DNA of 16,364 bases from an uncultured Collinsella sp. GTDB taxonomy: Bacteria; Actinomycetota; Coriobacteriia; Coriobacteriales; Coriobacteriaceae. The notes beneath the pieces are model-generated. The model searched no databases. It was not told where the DNA came from and saw only the letters and a list, made by a program, of their open reading frames with translations. The position numbers were made by a program, and so were the translations under genes. The stretch lies in assembly GCA_900754385.1 (NCBI GenBank), contig CAAECP010000011.1:1-16364 (forward strand), read 5' to 3'. Within the stretch, counting starts at the first letter, position 1; each line of letters begins with the position of its first letter. Positions 1 through 7,154 of this stretch are shown piece after piece.

Positions 1-893
1 TTGGTGGAGCGCACGATGCGGGCGCCAAAGCGCGAAAGCGCGGCAAGCACGTTGCGGTCGCCCTGCGCGGAGCTCAGCGACACGCCCTCGACGGTGATGG
101 GGTCGGTGCCGATGGCGCCGGCACACAGCCAAAAGGCAGCGTTGGACCAGTCGCCCTCGACGGCTACGCTGCCGGGCGTGCGGTACGAGCCACTGCTCAC
201 GCGGAAGTTCGTGACCTCGGGTTGGCCGTCCTTGGCCGGAATGCGCTCGACGTTGACCTCAACGCCAAAGGCCTTCATGGCCTGGATCGTTAGGTTGATG
301 TAGGGGCGGCTCTCAATGAGGCCAGTCACCTGCACACAGGAGGGCTGGGCGAGCAACGGGGCTGCCAGCAGCAGGCCGGAGATATACTGCGAGCTTACGT
401 TGCCCGGCAGCACAAAGGTGCCCGGGCGCATGCGTCCGCTTGTCTTGAGCGGAAAACCGCCCAGACCCTGTAGGTCGCAGCCGGCGGCAATGATCTCGTC
501 CGAGAGCGGGGACAGCGGGCGTGCGCCTAGGCGGCCCTGTCCCACAAAGGTTGCCTCTGCCCCCAGCGCGCAGGCGACGGGCAGCATAAAGCGGAGCGTG
601 GAGCCGCTCTCGCCGCAGTCGAGCGTGCCGCCGGCAAGGGCCTTGAGCAGGCCGAACTCAATGCTCTTCATGGTGGGGTGGACCTGGAAGCCGTCCTCGA
701 CGGTCTCGATGCGGGCGCCCAGGGCCGTAAGGCAACGCACCGTGGCCTCGATGTCGGCGCAGGTAGTGTTGCAGGTAACGTGCGTCTCGCCGTTGGCAAG
801 CGCGGCGCAGATGATCAGGCGATGCGCCATCGACTTGGACGCGATGGCGGGAACGGTGCCCTTAAGCGGGGACGGGGTGATGCGGGCTAGCAT
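1..893 (-). CDS. aroA: 3-phosphoshikimate 1-carboxyvinyltransferase (EPSP synthase), 3' end outside window
   Basis: Sixth step of the shikimate pathway: joins shikimate 3-phosphate and phosphoenolpyruvate to give EPSP in the cytoplasm. The 297 codons present are the N-terminal two thirds or so of a family usually near 430 residues; the frame is open at base 1. Seen: SKSMAHR at 19-25 (K20, S21 and R25 match the substrate-binding Lys/Ser/Arg of E. coli AroA), CGESGSTLRF at 93-102 (phosphoenolpyruvate/glyphosate loop), GQGRLGARPL at 118-127 and VSSQYISGLL at 166-175. The start ATG (891-893) follows GGGAG by about ten bases and overlaps the aroB end by 7 bases, so the two are probably translationally coupled. 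In the loop, the residue matching E. coli Pro101 is Phe102, unlike classic glyphosate-sensitive class I enzymes. Identity is near certain. Confidence 0.96.
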   Translation of the reverse strand, partial: MLARITPSPLKGTVPAIASKSMAHRLIICAALANGETHVTCNTTCADIEATVRCLTALGARIETVEDGFQVHPTMKSIEFGLLKALAGGTLDCGESGSTLRFMLPVACALGAEATFVGQGRLGARPLSPLSDEIIAAGCDLQGLGGFPLKTSGRMRPGTFVLPGNVSSQYISGLLLAAPLLAQPSCVQVTGLIESRPYINLTIQAMKAFGVEVNVERIPAKDGQPEVTNFRVSSGSYRTPGSVAVEGDWSNAAFWLCAGAIGTDPITVEGVSLSSAQGDRNVLAALSRFGARIVRST

Positions 894-1993
894 GCGGATG
901 CGTCTCCCTTCTGGCCGAGGCCCTCGGCAATGAGTTCGTGGAAAGTGGAAAGCGGCGTGCGGTCGATGCTGCAGCGGCCAATGCCGTGCGGAATCACCAG
1001 GTCGATGGTGTCGCCCGCGCGCTTCTTGTCGTGGAGCGCCTCGGCAAAGACGGCATCGGCATTGAGGTCGCAGCGGGTCTTGAGGCCGTGGCGGGCGCAG
1101 AGCTCCTCAATACGGCCGGGCAGTGCAGCATCGCAAACGCCGTGCAGGGCCGCGGCGCGCGTGATGATGCCCATGCCGATCGAAACGCAGTTGCCGTGTC
1201 CGAGCTCAAAGTGCTCGCAGGCCTCGACGGCGTGTCCGGCGCTGTGTCCAAAATTGAGGAGCTTGCGCTGGTTGGTTTCGCGCTCGTCGGCGACGACCAC
1301 GGCGCGCTTGATGTCGATGTTGCGGGCGATGATGAGCGCTACGCGGGCCACATCGCGGTTGAGCAGCTCCAGCGTGAGCGGGGTCTTCTCCAGCTCGGCG
1401 AAAAGCTCCGGGTCGGCGATCACGGCGTGCTTGACGACCTCGCCGCAGCCGTCGGCGAATTGCTCGGGCGTGAGGGTGGCCAGGCACCCCACGTCGGCGA
1501 TAACCACGCTCGGCTGCCAAAAGGCGCCGGCCAAGTTCTTGCCTGCAGCCAGGTCGATGGCGGTCTTGCCGCCCACCGACGAATCCACCATGGCGAGCAG
1601 GCTCGTCGGGATCTGCACAAACTTGCAGCCGCGCATGTAGGTGGCAGCGACAAAGCCCGCCACGTCGCCCACGACGCCGCCGCCAAGTGCCACGATCACG
1701 TCGGAGCGCGAAAGCTCGTGCTCGGCCACAAACTCCAAAATGGCAACATAGGTCTCGGCGCGCTTATGGGCCTCGCCGGCCTCGAAGGTGCAGATGCTCA
1801 CCTCGTAGTCTGACGCCTCCAGGCTCTGCTTAACGGGCATCTGGTAGAGCGGGCCCACGTTGGTGTCCGTCACGATGACGGCCTTGGTGCCGCCGGCGGT
1901 GGCGCGCACGAGCGGTCCCGCCTGCTCCAGCAAAAACGTGCCAACATGCACCTGGTAGGGGCGTGCAGTGTCGATATCGATGGTAATCGCCAT
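887..1993 (-). CDS. aroB: 3-dehydroquinate synthase
   Basis: Second step of the shikimate pathway: converts DAHP to 3-dehydroquinate with NAD and a divalent metal, in the cytoplasm. It is 368 residues long, normal for the family. Seen: GGGVVGD at 104-110 (NAD-binding glycine loop), SLLAMVDSSVGGKT at 131-144, GKNLAGAFWQP at 151-161, CGEVVKHA at 183-190 and FGHSAGH at 248-254. E185, H250 and H266 are the expected zinc ligands. The ATG at 1991-1993 has GAAAGGA a suitable distance upstream. It lies 36 bases after tyrA and overlaps aroA, so it is third in the aroF-tyrA-aroB-aroA operon. No residue expected for activity is missing. Confidence 0.97.
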   Translation of the reverse strand: MAITIDIDTARPYQVHVGTFLLEQAGPLVRATAGGTKAVIVTDTNVGPLYQMPVKQSLEASDYEVSICTFEAGEAHKRAETYVAILEFVAEHELSRSDVIVALGGGVVGDVAGFVAATYMRGCKFVQIPTSLLAMVDSSVGGKTAIDLAAGKNLAGAFWQPSVVIADVGCLATLTPEQFADGCGEVVKHAVIADPELFAELEKTPLTLELLNRDVARVALIIARNIDIKRAVVVADERETNQRKLLNFGHSAGHAVEACEHFELGHGNCVSIGMGIITRAAALHGVCDAALPGRIEELCARHGLKTRCDLNADAVFAEALHDKKRAGDTIDLVIPHGIGRCSIDRTPLSTFHELIAEGLGQKGDASAC

Positions 1994-2029
1994 AAGCTTC
2001 GGTCCTTTCGACCTGGCGTGATAGGTGGT

Positions 2030-2944
2030 CTAGTGGGAGGCCTCGTCGTCTAGTGCGCGCTTAATGCGGTCGCCCTCGGCAAGGAGATTCTCCAGATAGC
2101 GTTGGTCGCGGTCCTTGAGCGCACGGCTGTACGCGCCAAGCGACTCGATCAGGTGGTCGATTTCGAAGGCGAGCGCGTCGGCGTCGTCGATCATGAGCTC
2201 GGACCACATTTGCGGGTTGAGGTGCGCCACGCGGGTGAGATCGCGGTAGCTACCGGCCGAAAAGCCGTGGTGGACCTGGGCAGTGGGGCTTTTGACGTAG
2301 GCGTTGGATACCACGTGCGCAAGCTGGCTCGTGAAGGCGATGACGCGGTCGTGCTCGGCGGCGCTGGTCACGCTGAACTTGCCAAAGCCCAAGGGGCGCA
2401 CCATCTCGCGCACCTGGCCCAAAAGCTCCAGTTTGAGCGCATCGTCCACCGCGGGCGGCACGAGCACGAGCGGCGCGCCCTGGAACAGATCGGCGCGGGA
2501 GTGCGCATAGCCCGAGTACTGCGTGCCCGCCATGGGGTGCGCGCCCACAAAGTAAAAGCCGTGCTCGCGGGCAAGCTCGAAGGCACGTTCGCACACGATG
2601 CCCTTGACGCCCACGGTGTCGATCACCACGGGACCCATGATGGCCTCGGTGTCGGTGGCGTCGGCGAGCGCCTGGGCGTGCGCCTCGAGCCACTCGATGC
2701 AGGCCTCGGGGTAGCAAGCTAGGACGATGATGTCGCATTCGCCGAGTGTCTCGTCGTTGAGCTCTCCGGCGACAGTGCCCATGCTGGCGGCCGTCATGAC
2801 ATCGTCATCGGGGTCCCAGGCCAGCACGCGGACGCCCGCCTGTGCATAGCCGCGGGCAAAGCTACCGCCGATGAGGCCAAGGCCGACGATGCCGGCGCAC
2901 TTGGGGCCGCCCTGGTTAACGCGCGCGTTTCTCACCGTACCCAT
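2030..2944 (-). CDS. tyrA: Prephenate dehydrogenase
   Basis: Oxidative decarboxylation of prephenate to 4-hydroxyphenylpyruvate, the step committing carbon to tyrosine; cytoplasmic, NAD(P)-dependent. The protein has 304 residues. The Rossmann nucleotide loop GLGLIGG is at 21-27, with D44 at the end of the second strand, which favours NAD over NADP. AHPMAGTQYSG (135-145) carries the conserved catalytic-region His136. SQLAHVVS contains H210 and SYRDLTR supplies the prephenate-binding Arg region. There is no fused chorismate mutase and no obvious ACT domain, so the mutase must be encoded elsewhere. It starts 3 bases after the aroF stop, and its ribosome site GGAG lies over the aroF end, implying coupling. 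It could be an arogenate dehydrogenase, which cannot be separated by eye. Confidence 0.93.
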   Translation of the reverse strand: MGTVRNARVNQGGPKCAGIVGLGLIGGSFARGYAQAGVRVLAWDPDDDVMTAASMGTVAGELNDETLGECDIIVLACYPEACIEWLEAHAQALADATDTEAIMGPVVIDTVGVKGIVCERAFELAREHGFYFVGAHPMAGTQYSGYAHSRADLFQGAPLVLVPPAVDDALKLELLGQVREMVRPLGFGKFSVTSAAEHDRVIAFTSQLAHVVSNAYVKSPTAQVHHGFSAGSYRDLTRVAHLNPQMWSELMIDDADALAFEIDHLIESLGAYSRALKDRDQRYLENLLAEGDRIKRALDDEASH

Positions 2945-2947
2945 GGG

Positions 2948-3970
2948 CTACTCCATGGTCTCTTGGCAGACAACCTCGCGGATGGCTCGGATGCGGCGCA
3001 TGGTGTCGTCGAACTGATCGGGGGTGAGGGCCTGGGCGCCGTCGGACCAGGCGCGGCTCGGCTCGTCGTGGACCTCGATCTCCAGGCCGTTGGCACCGCA
3101 GGCGGTCGCGGCGAGCGCCATGGGCTCAACGTAGCGGGTGTAGCCGGTGGCGTGGCTGGGGTCGGCGATGACGGGCAGGTGCGACAGGTGGTGCAGCACC
3201 GGCACGGCGTTGAGGTCGAAGGTGTTACGGGTGCGGGTCTCGAAGGTGCGGATACCGCGCTCGCACAGAATGACGTTGTCGTTGCCCTCGCTCATGATGT
3301 ACTCGGCGGCCATGAGCAGCTCGTCGATCGTGCCGGACATGCCGCGCTTGAGCAGAATCGGGGTCTGCGTCTTGCCGACCTCCTTGAGCAGGGGGAAGTT
3401 CTGGGCGTTGCGGGCGCCGATCTGCATGACGTCGATCTTCTTGTCCAAGAAGACCTGCACGTCGCGTGGGTCCATGATCTCGGTGACGATTGGCATGTCG
3501 AGCTCGGCAGACGCCTCGCACAGCAGGTCGAGGCCGGCGGGGCCCATGCCCTGGTAGGCGTAAGGGGAGGTTCGGGGCTTGTAGGCGCCACCGCGCAGCA
3601 TCGTGGCGCCGGCGGCCTTTACGCGGCGTGCAATGCGAATGAGGTTCTCGCCCTCGACGGAGCAGGGACCGGCGATGACCTGGAACTGGTCGCCTCCGAT
3701 CTTGACGCCGTGGCCGCAGTCGATGACAGAGTCCTCGGGGTGGAACTTGCGGTTGGCGCGCTTGAACGGCTCGGAGACGCGCTGTACGCGCTCGACGACA
3801 TCCATGGACTCGAGCAGGAACGGGTCGATCTTGGTCGTATCGCCCACCAGGCCGATGATCGTCTCATTCTCGCCGCGCGAGACGTCGGTCTTCAGGCCCT
3901 TTTTCTCAATCCAGCTGACGATATGGCCGACGGCCTCGTCGCTGGCGCTCTGCTTTAAAATTGCAATCAT
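2948..3970 (-). CDS. aroF: 3-deoxy-7-phosphoheptulonate (DAHP) synthase, type I beta with N-terminal ferredoxin-like domain
   Basis: First step of the shikimate pathway: condenses phosphoenolpyruvate and erythrose 4-phosphate. It is 340 residues long with the layout of the Thermotoga maritima enzyme: an N-terminal ferredoxin-like regulatory domain (about 1-70) followed by the barrel. Seen: IAGPCSVEG at 99-107, RGGAYKPRTSPY at 126-137, QIGARNAQNF at 183-192, LLKRG at 206-210, ADPSHATG at 269-276. C103, H273, E299 and D310 are the expected metal ligands. In this type the N-terminal domain usually gives allosteric inhibition by tyrosine or phenylalanine. The ATG at 3970 is chosen because GAGAGG lies six bases upstream; the in-frame ATG at 4018 has no such site and lies within the leader hairpin. 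First gene of the operon, likely controlled by the leader described separately. Confidence 0.96.
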   Translation of the reverse strand: MIAILKQSASDEAVGHIVSWIEKKGLKTDVSRGENETIIGLVGDTTKIDPFLLESMDVVERVQRVSEPFKRANRKFHPEDSVIDCGHGVKIGGDQFQVIAGPCSVEGENLIRIARRVKAAGATMLRGGAYKPRTSPYAYQGMGPAGLDLLCEASAELDMPIVTEIMDPRDVQVFLDKKIDVMQIGARNAQNFPLLKEVGKTQTPILLKRGMSGTIDELLMAAEYIMSEGNDNVILCERGIRTFETRTRNTFDLNAVPVLHHLSHLPVIADPSHATGYTRYVEPMALAATACGANGLEIEVHDEPSRAWSDGAQALTPDQFDDTMRRIRAIREVVCQETME

Positions 3971-3976
3971 GGTGTG

Positions 3977-3987
3977 CCTCTCACCTC
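3977..3987 (-). promoter_or_regulatory. aroF ribosome binding site that decides the start
   Basis: On the minus strand GAGGTGAGAGG ends six bases before the ATG at 3970. It selects this start over the in-frame ATG at 4018. The TGA stop of the 20-codon leader frame (3981-3983) lies inside it, so a ribosome finishing the leader frame would sit on the aroF initiation site. Confidence 0.8.
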
Positions 3988-4043
3988 GATGGATAACTTT
4001 TGCAAAAAAGGCCCGCATCGCGAGCCGTGTATATATGGTGCAT
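3981..4043 (-). CDS. Candidate 20-residue leader peptide of the aro operon
   Basis: A short open frame reads MHHIYTARDAGLFCKSYPSR and stops in the aroF ribosome site. It contains Tyr5, Phe13 and Tyr17 plus His2-His3. Its codons 6-12 are the leader hairpin itself, and the Tyr5 codon ends two bases before the hairpin's left arm. There is no Shine-Dalgarno site in front; instead, TAGTAT and TATAAA sit 5-8 bases upstream, so a transcript could begin at or next to the ATG and be translated leaderless, as is common in Actinobacteria. The aromatic content is modest, so the coding role is inference from position rather than from composition. Confidence 0.35.
   Translation of the reverse strand: MHHIYTARDAGLFCKSYPSR
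4004..4026 (-). terminator. Intrinsic terminator in the aroF leader (candidate attenuator)
   Basis: Minus-strand reading: GGCTCGC (4026-4020), loop GAT, GCGGGCC (4016-4010), then TTTTTT (4009-4004). The stem is seven pairs including one U-G pair, with a three-base loop and a run of six U. It faces aroF and lies 33 bases before its ATG. No minus-strand gene is visible upstream for it to terminate, so its natural target is the aro operon leader transcript. The sequence GCGAGTC at 4067-4061 could pair with the left arm instead. Confidence 0.6.
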
Positions 4044-4048
4044 GAGAG

Positions 4049-4057
4049 TTTATACTA
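4049..4057 (-). promoter_or_regulatory. Possible -10 region of the aro operon promoter
   Basis: Minus strand TAGTATAAA gives two overlapping -10 candidates, TAGTAT (4057-4052) and TATAAA (4054-4049). I find no good -35 hexamer 16-18 bases upstream, so this is weak. Either choice would start the RNA close to 4043, the ATG of the candidate leader peptide. Confidence 0.3.
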
Positions 4058-4133
4058 TCTGACTCGCTTTTGCCTTCTAAAGTGGGCCGTTGCACCGCGT
4101 CTTCCTCGGAATTGCAAAGCTTTTTCTTTTATT

Positions 4134-4163
4134 TTGATAGCCCGTGGTGCACTTGGGTATAAT
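4134..4163 (+). promoter_or_regulatory. Promoter of the tRNA-Arg gene
   Basis: TTGATA (4134-4139), an 18-base spacer and a perfect TATAAT (4158-4163), ending 11 bases before the mature tRNA. This is a near-consensus housekeeping sigma-factor promoter, as expected for a stable RNA. Confidence 0.75.
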
Positions 4164-4174
4164 GCCAACCGTTG

Positions 4175-4251
4175 GCCCTATTAGCTCAGGGGATTAGAGC
4201 GTCTGCCTCCGGAGCAGAAGGCCGTTGGTTCGAATCCAACATGGGGCACCA
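4175..4251 (+). tRNA. tRNA-Arg, anticodon CCG
   Basis: A complete cloverleaf can be drawn. Acceptor GCCCTAT pairs with ATGGGGC (one T-G pair). The D stem is GCTC/GAGC. The anticodon stem is TCTGC/GCAGA with loop CTCCGGA, giving anticodon CCG, which reads CGG arginine codons. The T stem is GTTGG/CCAAC with loop TTCGAAT. Discriminator A is followed by a genomically encoded CCA (4249-4251). It has its own promoter and terminator, so it is a single-gene transcription unit. Confidence 0.96.
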
Positions 4252-4262
4252 TCGAACGTAAG

Positions 4263-4296
4263 ACCGTCCGAACCTCGCATGGTCCGGGCGGTTTTT
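4263..4296 (+). terminator. Intrinsic terminator of tRNA-Arg
   Basis: ACCGTCCG (4263-4270) pairs with CGGGCGGT (4285-4292) over eight pairs with one U-G pair. The 14-base loop holds a further short ACC/GGT stem, and TTTTT (4292-4296) follows. It lies only 31 bases before the ATPase start codon. Confidence 0.8.
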
Positions 4297-4327
4297 CTTA
4301 TACCGACGCGACGTGATGGGACGTGGT

Positions 4328-7051
4328 ATGTCAACAACGGATATCGAGCGCGGACTCTCGACCGCCGAGGTCGAGGAGCGCATCGCCGCCGGTAAGATCA
4401 ACCGCAACATGGAGCTCAAAACCAAGTCGGTTAAAGAGCTCATCATCGAGAACCTCTGCACGCTGTTCAATTTGGTCAACGTGATCTTGGCGTTCCTGGT
4501 CATTTTGACCGGTTCGTTTAAGAATCTGACGTTCCTGTTCGTGGTGTTCCTCAATACCGCCATCGGCGTCATCCAGTCCATGCGTTCCAAGAAGATGGTC
4601 GATAAGCTCACGCTTCTGACCTCCAAGAAGGCCATCGCGGTGCGCGACGGCGCCGAGGTGGAGCTCGACTTGGACCAGATCGTGCTCGACGATATCATCC
4701 GCCTGGGGCGCGGCGACCAGATTCCCGCTGACGCCGTGGTGGTTTCGGGCGAGGCGCTCGTGAACGAGAGCCTGCTGACGGGCGAGAGCGACCTTATTAA
4801 GAAGCAGCCCGGCTCCGAGCTCATGAGCGGCAGCTTTATCGACTCGGGCCTGCTGCGCGCCCGCGTGATCCATGTCGGCGCCGACAACTACGTGGCCAAG
4901 ATCAACAATGAGGCCAAGTACGTCAAAAAGGTCAATTCCGAGATCATGAACGCGCTTAACGCCATCGTGCGCTTTGCGAGTATCATCATGATCCCGCTCG
5001 GTTTGGCGTTGTTTGCCTCGAGTGTGAGCGAGCTGTGGGATGCCGCCGGTACGCCGGGCGATAGCGCGCTTTCGTGGTGCTTTTCCGAGCTGCTTGCCGG
5101 TCGTGTGCCCTCGTCGGCGCTGCTGTCCACGGTGGGCGCTCTTTTGGGCATGATCCCGCAAGGCCTAGTGCTGCTTACCTCGTCGGTGCTCGCCATCGCC
5201 ACGGTGCGCCTGGCCCGCCGCAAGGTGCTGGCGCAGCAGCTCTACTGCATCGAGACGCTCGCTCGCGTCGACGTGCTGTGCCTGGACAAGACGGGCACCA
5301 TTACCTCGGGTCGTATGGAGGTCGAGGGCACCTACCCGCTGCCGGTTGAGGGTGTTGGCTTTGGCGTGGACTCGGACGAGGCGGCTGTTCCCGTCGATAC
5401 CACAGTGCTCGATTTCGCGCTGGCTAACGTCGCGCGTGCGACTTCGGCCGATGCCAACGAGACCTGCCAGGCGCTGCTCAACTATTACGCCGATCGCCCG
5501 GTCGAGGTGTCTGAGCCGCTGTCGGTCATTCCGTTCTCGTCCTCCAAAAAGTGGAGCGGCGCGTCGTTTGCGCAGGGCTCCTATGTGATGGGTGCAGCGC
5601 AGTTTGTGCTCTCTGATCGTGTGTTTTCGCAGGTCGAGAACCGTGTCGCCGAGCTTGCCGATACCTGCCGTGTGCTCGTGGTGGCGCGCGTGGACGGCTT
5701 TACGCCCGATGGCGATATGGTGGGCGAGGCCGAGCCCGTGGGCTTTGTGACCATCCGCGACGAGATTCGTACCTCGGCGGCCGAGACCATCGGCTACTTT
5801 AACGAGCAGGGCGTGACCCTCAACGTGATCAGTGGCGACGACCCGCGTACGGTGTCGTCGATCGCGCGCGTGGTGGGCGTGCCGGGGGCGGACGCTTATG
5901 TGGACGCCACGACGCTCGATACGCCGGCCAAGCTCGATGCCGCAGTGGACCGCTACCATGTCTTTGGTCGTGTGACCCCGCAGCAGAAGCGCGAGCTCGT
6001 GCAGGCGCTCAAGCGCCGCGAGCACACCGTGGCCATGACGGGCGATGGCGTCAATGACGTGCTGGCGCTCAAGGAGGCCGACTGCTCCGTCGCCATGGCG
6101 GCCGGCTCCGATGCCGCGCGCAATGTGGCCGAGATCGTACTCGTCGACAACGACTTTGCCTCGATGCCCGCCGTGGTGGCCGAGGGCCGTCGCTCCATCA
6201 ACAACCTGCAGCGTTCGGCCTCGCTGTTCCTGACCAAGACGCTGTTCTCGATGGGCCTGGCGGCGCTGTGCATCGCGCTGCCACCGTACCCCTTCGAGCC
6301 CATCCAGATGACACTCATCAACTTCTTCTGCATCGGCGCGCCGGGCTTTGTGTTGGGCCTGGAGCCCAACAATGCTCGCGTGAAGGGTGCGTTTTTGAGC
6401 AACGTACTCAAGCGTGCATTGCCGGCGTCGATTGCAGTCATTTTGGCTGCGGCGCTCGATATCTTTGTGGCGCGCGTGTTTGGCTTTAGCCAGCTCACGC
6501 TGTCTACGATGTGTCTGCTTACGTCGTGCGCGGCGAGCGTCAGCCTGATCTGGCGCATCTCGCAGCCTCTCACGCCCTTACGTGTTGTGCTCTTTGTGTT
6601 TGTAGTCGCCGGCATTCTGGTGGGCGTTATCGGATTCCCGGAGCTGCTGTCCATTGCCAACCTGTCGATGGGCCAGATGGTTATCTTGGCTGTCATCGTG
6701 GTCTTTACCTGCTCGGTGTTCTTTAAGCTCGCCACGATGATGGATTCGCTCAAGCCGCGTCGTCGTCATGCCGCAACTGGTTTTGGCCGTGGTGTGCGCG
6801 TCCACCTGGGGCGCGGTGGCGGCAAGGTGAGCTCGACGGGTTCGACGGCCGAGCGTTTTGCCAAGCGCGTCGCCGCCGACATGGCGCAGCGCCGCGAAGA
6901 TCGCACCGCTCGCGAGGCCGAGGCCCGTGCACTCGAGGGCGTGGCCCAGGCCCAGCCCAAGAAAAAGAAGAGTACCGGAGCCAAGCGCTCTCGCGTGACC
7001 AAGTCCGCCCAAGGCATCAAAGTCTCGATGCCAAGCAAAAAGAAGAGGTAA
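4328..7051 (+). CDS. P-type cation-transporting ATPase, CtpE-like, with polybasic C-terminal tail
   Basis: Plasma-membrane ion pump of the HAD P-type ATPase family, 907 residues. Seen in order: actuator motif TGES at 151-154; M4 segment with PQGL at 277-280; phosphorylation motif DKTGTIT from D320; hinge motif TGDGVND with GDGVND at 572-577; and a six-helix C-terminal membrane block with FEPIQMTLINFF and GLEPN. The overall pattern (IETLARVDVLCLDKTGT, GLEPN) resembles CtpE-type pumps; Mycobacterium tuberculosis CtpE has been linked to calcium uptake. The ion here is not proven; there is no CPC or other heavy-metal motif. After residue 804 comes a roughly 100-residue Lys/Arg/Ala-rich cytoplasmic tail that the core fold does not need. 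GTG 4313 and ATG 4316 are also possible starts; ATG 4328 is preferred because GGGA lies six bases upstream. Confidence 0.9.
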   Translation: MSTTDIERGLSTAEVEERIAAGKINRNMELKTKSVKELIIENLCTLFNLVNVILAFLVILTGSFKNLTFLFVVFLNTAIGVIQSMRSKKMVDKLTLLTSKKAIAVRDGAEVELDLDQIVLDDIIRLGRGDQIPADAVVVSGEALVNESLLTGESDLIKKQPGSELMSGSFIDSGLLRARVIHVGADNYVAKINNEAKYVKKVNSEIMNALNAIVRFASIIMIPLGLALFASSVSELWDAAGTPGDSALSWCFSELLAGRVPSSALLSTVGALLGMIPQGLVLLTSSVLAIATVRLARRKVLAQQLYCIETLARVDVLCLDKTGTITSGRMEVEGTYPLPVEGVGFGVDSDEAAVPVDTTVLDFALANVARATSADANETCQALLNYYADRPVEVSEPLSVIPFSSSKKWSGASFAQGSYVMGAAQFVLSDRVFSQVENRVAELADTCRVLVVARVDGFTPDGDMVGEAEPVGFVTIRDEIRTSAAETIGYFNEQGVTLNVISGDDPRTVSSIARVVGVPGADAYVDATTLDTPAKLDAAVDRYHVFGRVTPQQKRELVQALKRREHTVAMTGDGVNDVLALKEADCSVAMAAGSDAARNVAEIVLVDNDFASMPAVVAEGRRSINNLQRSASLFLTKTLFSMGLAALCIALPPYPFEPIQMTLINFFCIGAPGFVLGLEPNNARVKGAFLSNVLKRALPASIAVILAAALDIFVARVFGFSQLTLSTMCLLTSCAASVSLIWRISQPLTPLRVVLFVFVVAGILVGVIGFPELLSIANLSMGQMVILAVIVVFTCSVFFKLATMMDSLKPRRRHAATGFGRGVRVHLGRGGGKVSSTGSTAERFAKRVAADMAQRREDRTAREAEARALEGVAQAQPKKKKSTGAKRSRVTKSAQGIKVSMPSKKKR

Positions 7052-7143
7052 CTACGCGCCCTCGCGATGTTGAATTGGTGCCTTGCTCCTGTGGGGCCGT
7101 GGCGATGTTATGCTCTAACCTCGATTGTTTGAATTGCTTCGAA

Positions 7144-7150
7144 AAGAGGA
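7144..7150 (+). promoter_or_regulatory. Ribosome binding site deciding a GTG start
   Basis: AAGAGGA ends four bases before GTG 7155. It rules in favour of that start over the upstream in-frame TTG at 7125, which has no site. Confidence 0.65.
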
Positions 7151-7154
7151 TGCC

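Noticed and set aside
316..1813. Several plus-strand open frames across aroA and aroB
   Set aside because: They lie opposite aroA and aroB, whose conserved catalytic motifs are on the minus strand.
2963..3958. Plus-strand open frame (331 codons) opposite aroF
   Set aside because: Shadow of the conserved DAHP synthase on the other strand.
2948..4018. Longer form of aroF starting at ATG 4018
   Set aside because: No ribosome site there; the extra 16 residues are absent from the Thermotoga-type enzyme, while ATG 3970 has a well-placed site.
3971..4134. T-box or known riboswitch in the aroF leader
   Set aside because: I see no T-box sequence or specifier-loop layout, and the space before the hairpin seems too short for a known riboswitch class.
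7083..7121. Promoter for the zinc-ribbon gene (TTGCTC with TATGCT)
   Set aside because: Spacing is 20 bases and both hexamers are poor; no convincing alternative was found.
7064..7136. Short direct repeats (GCGATGTT at 7064 and 7102; TTGAATTG at 7070 and 7129)
   Set aside because: Eight-base repeats with irregular spacing in a 100-base gap can occur by chance and do not frame a promoter.
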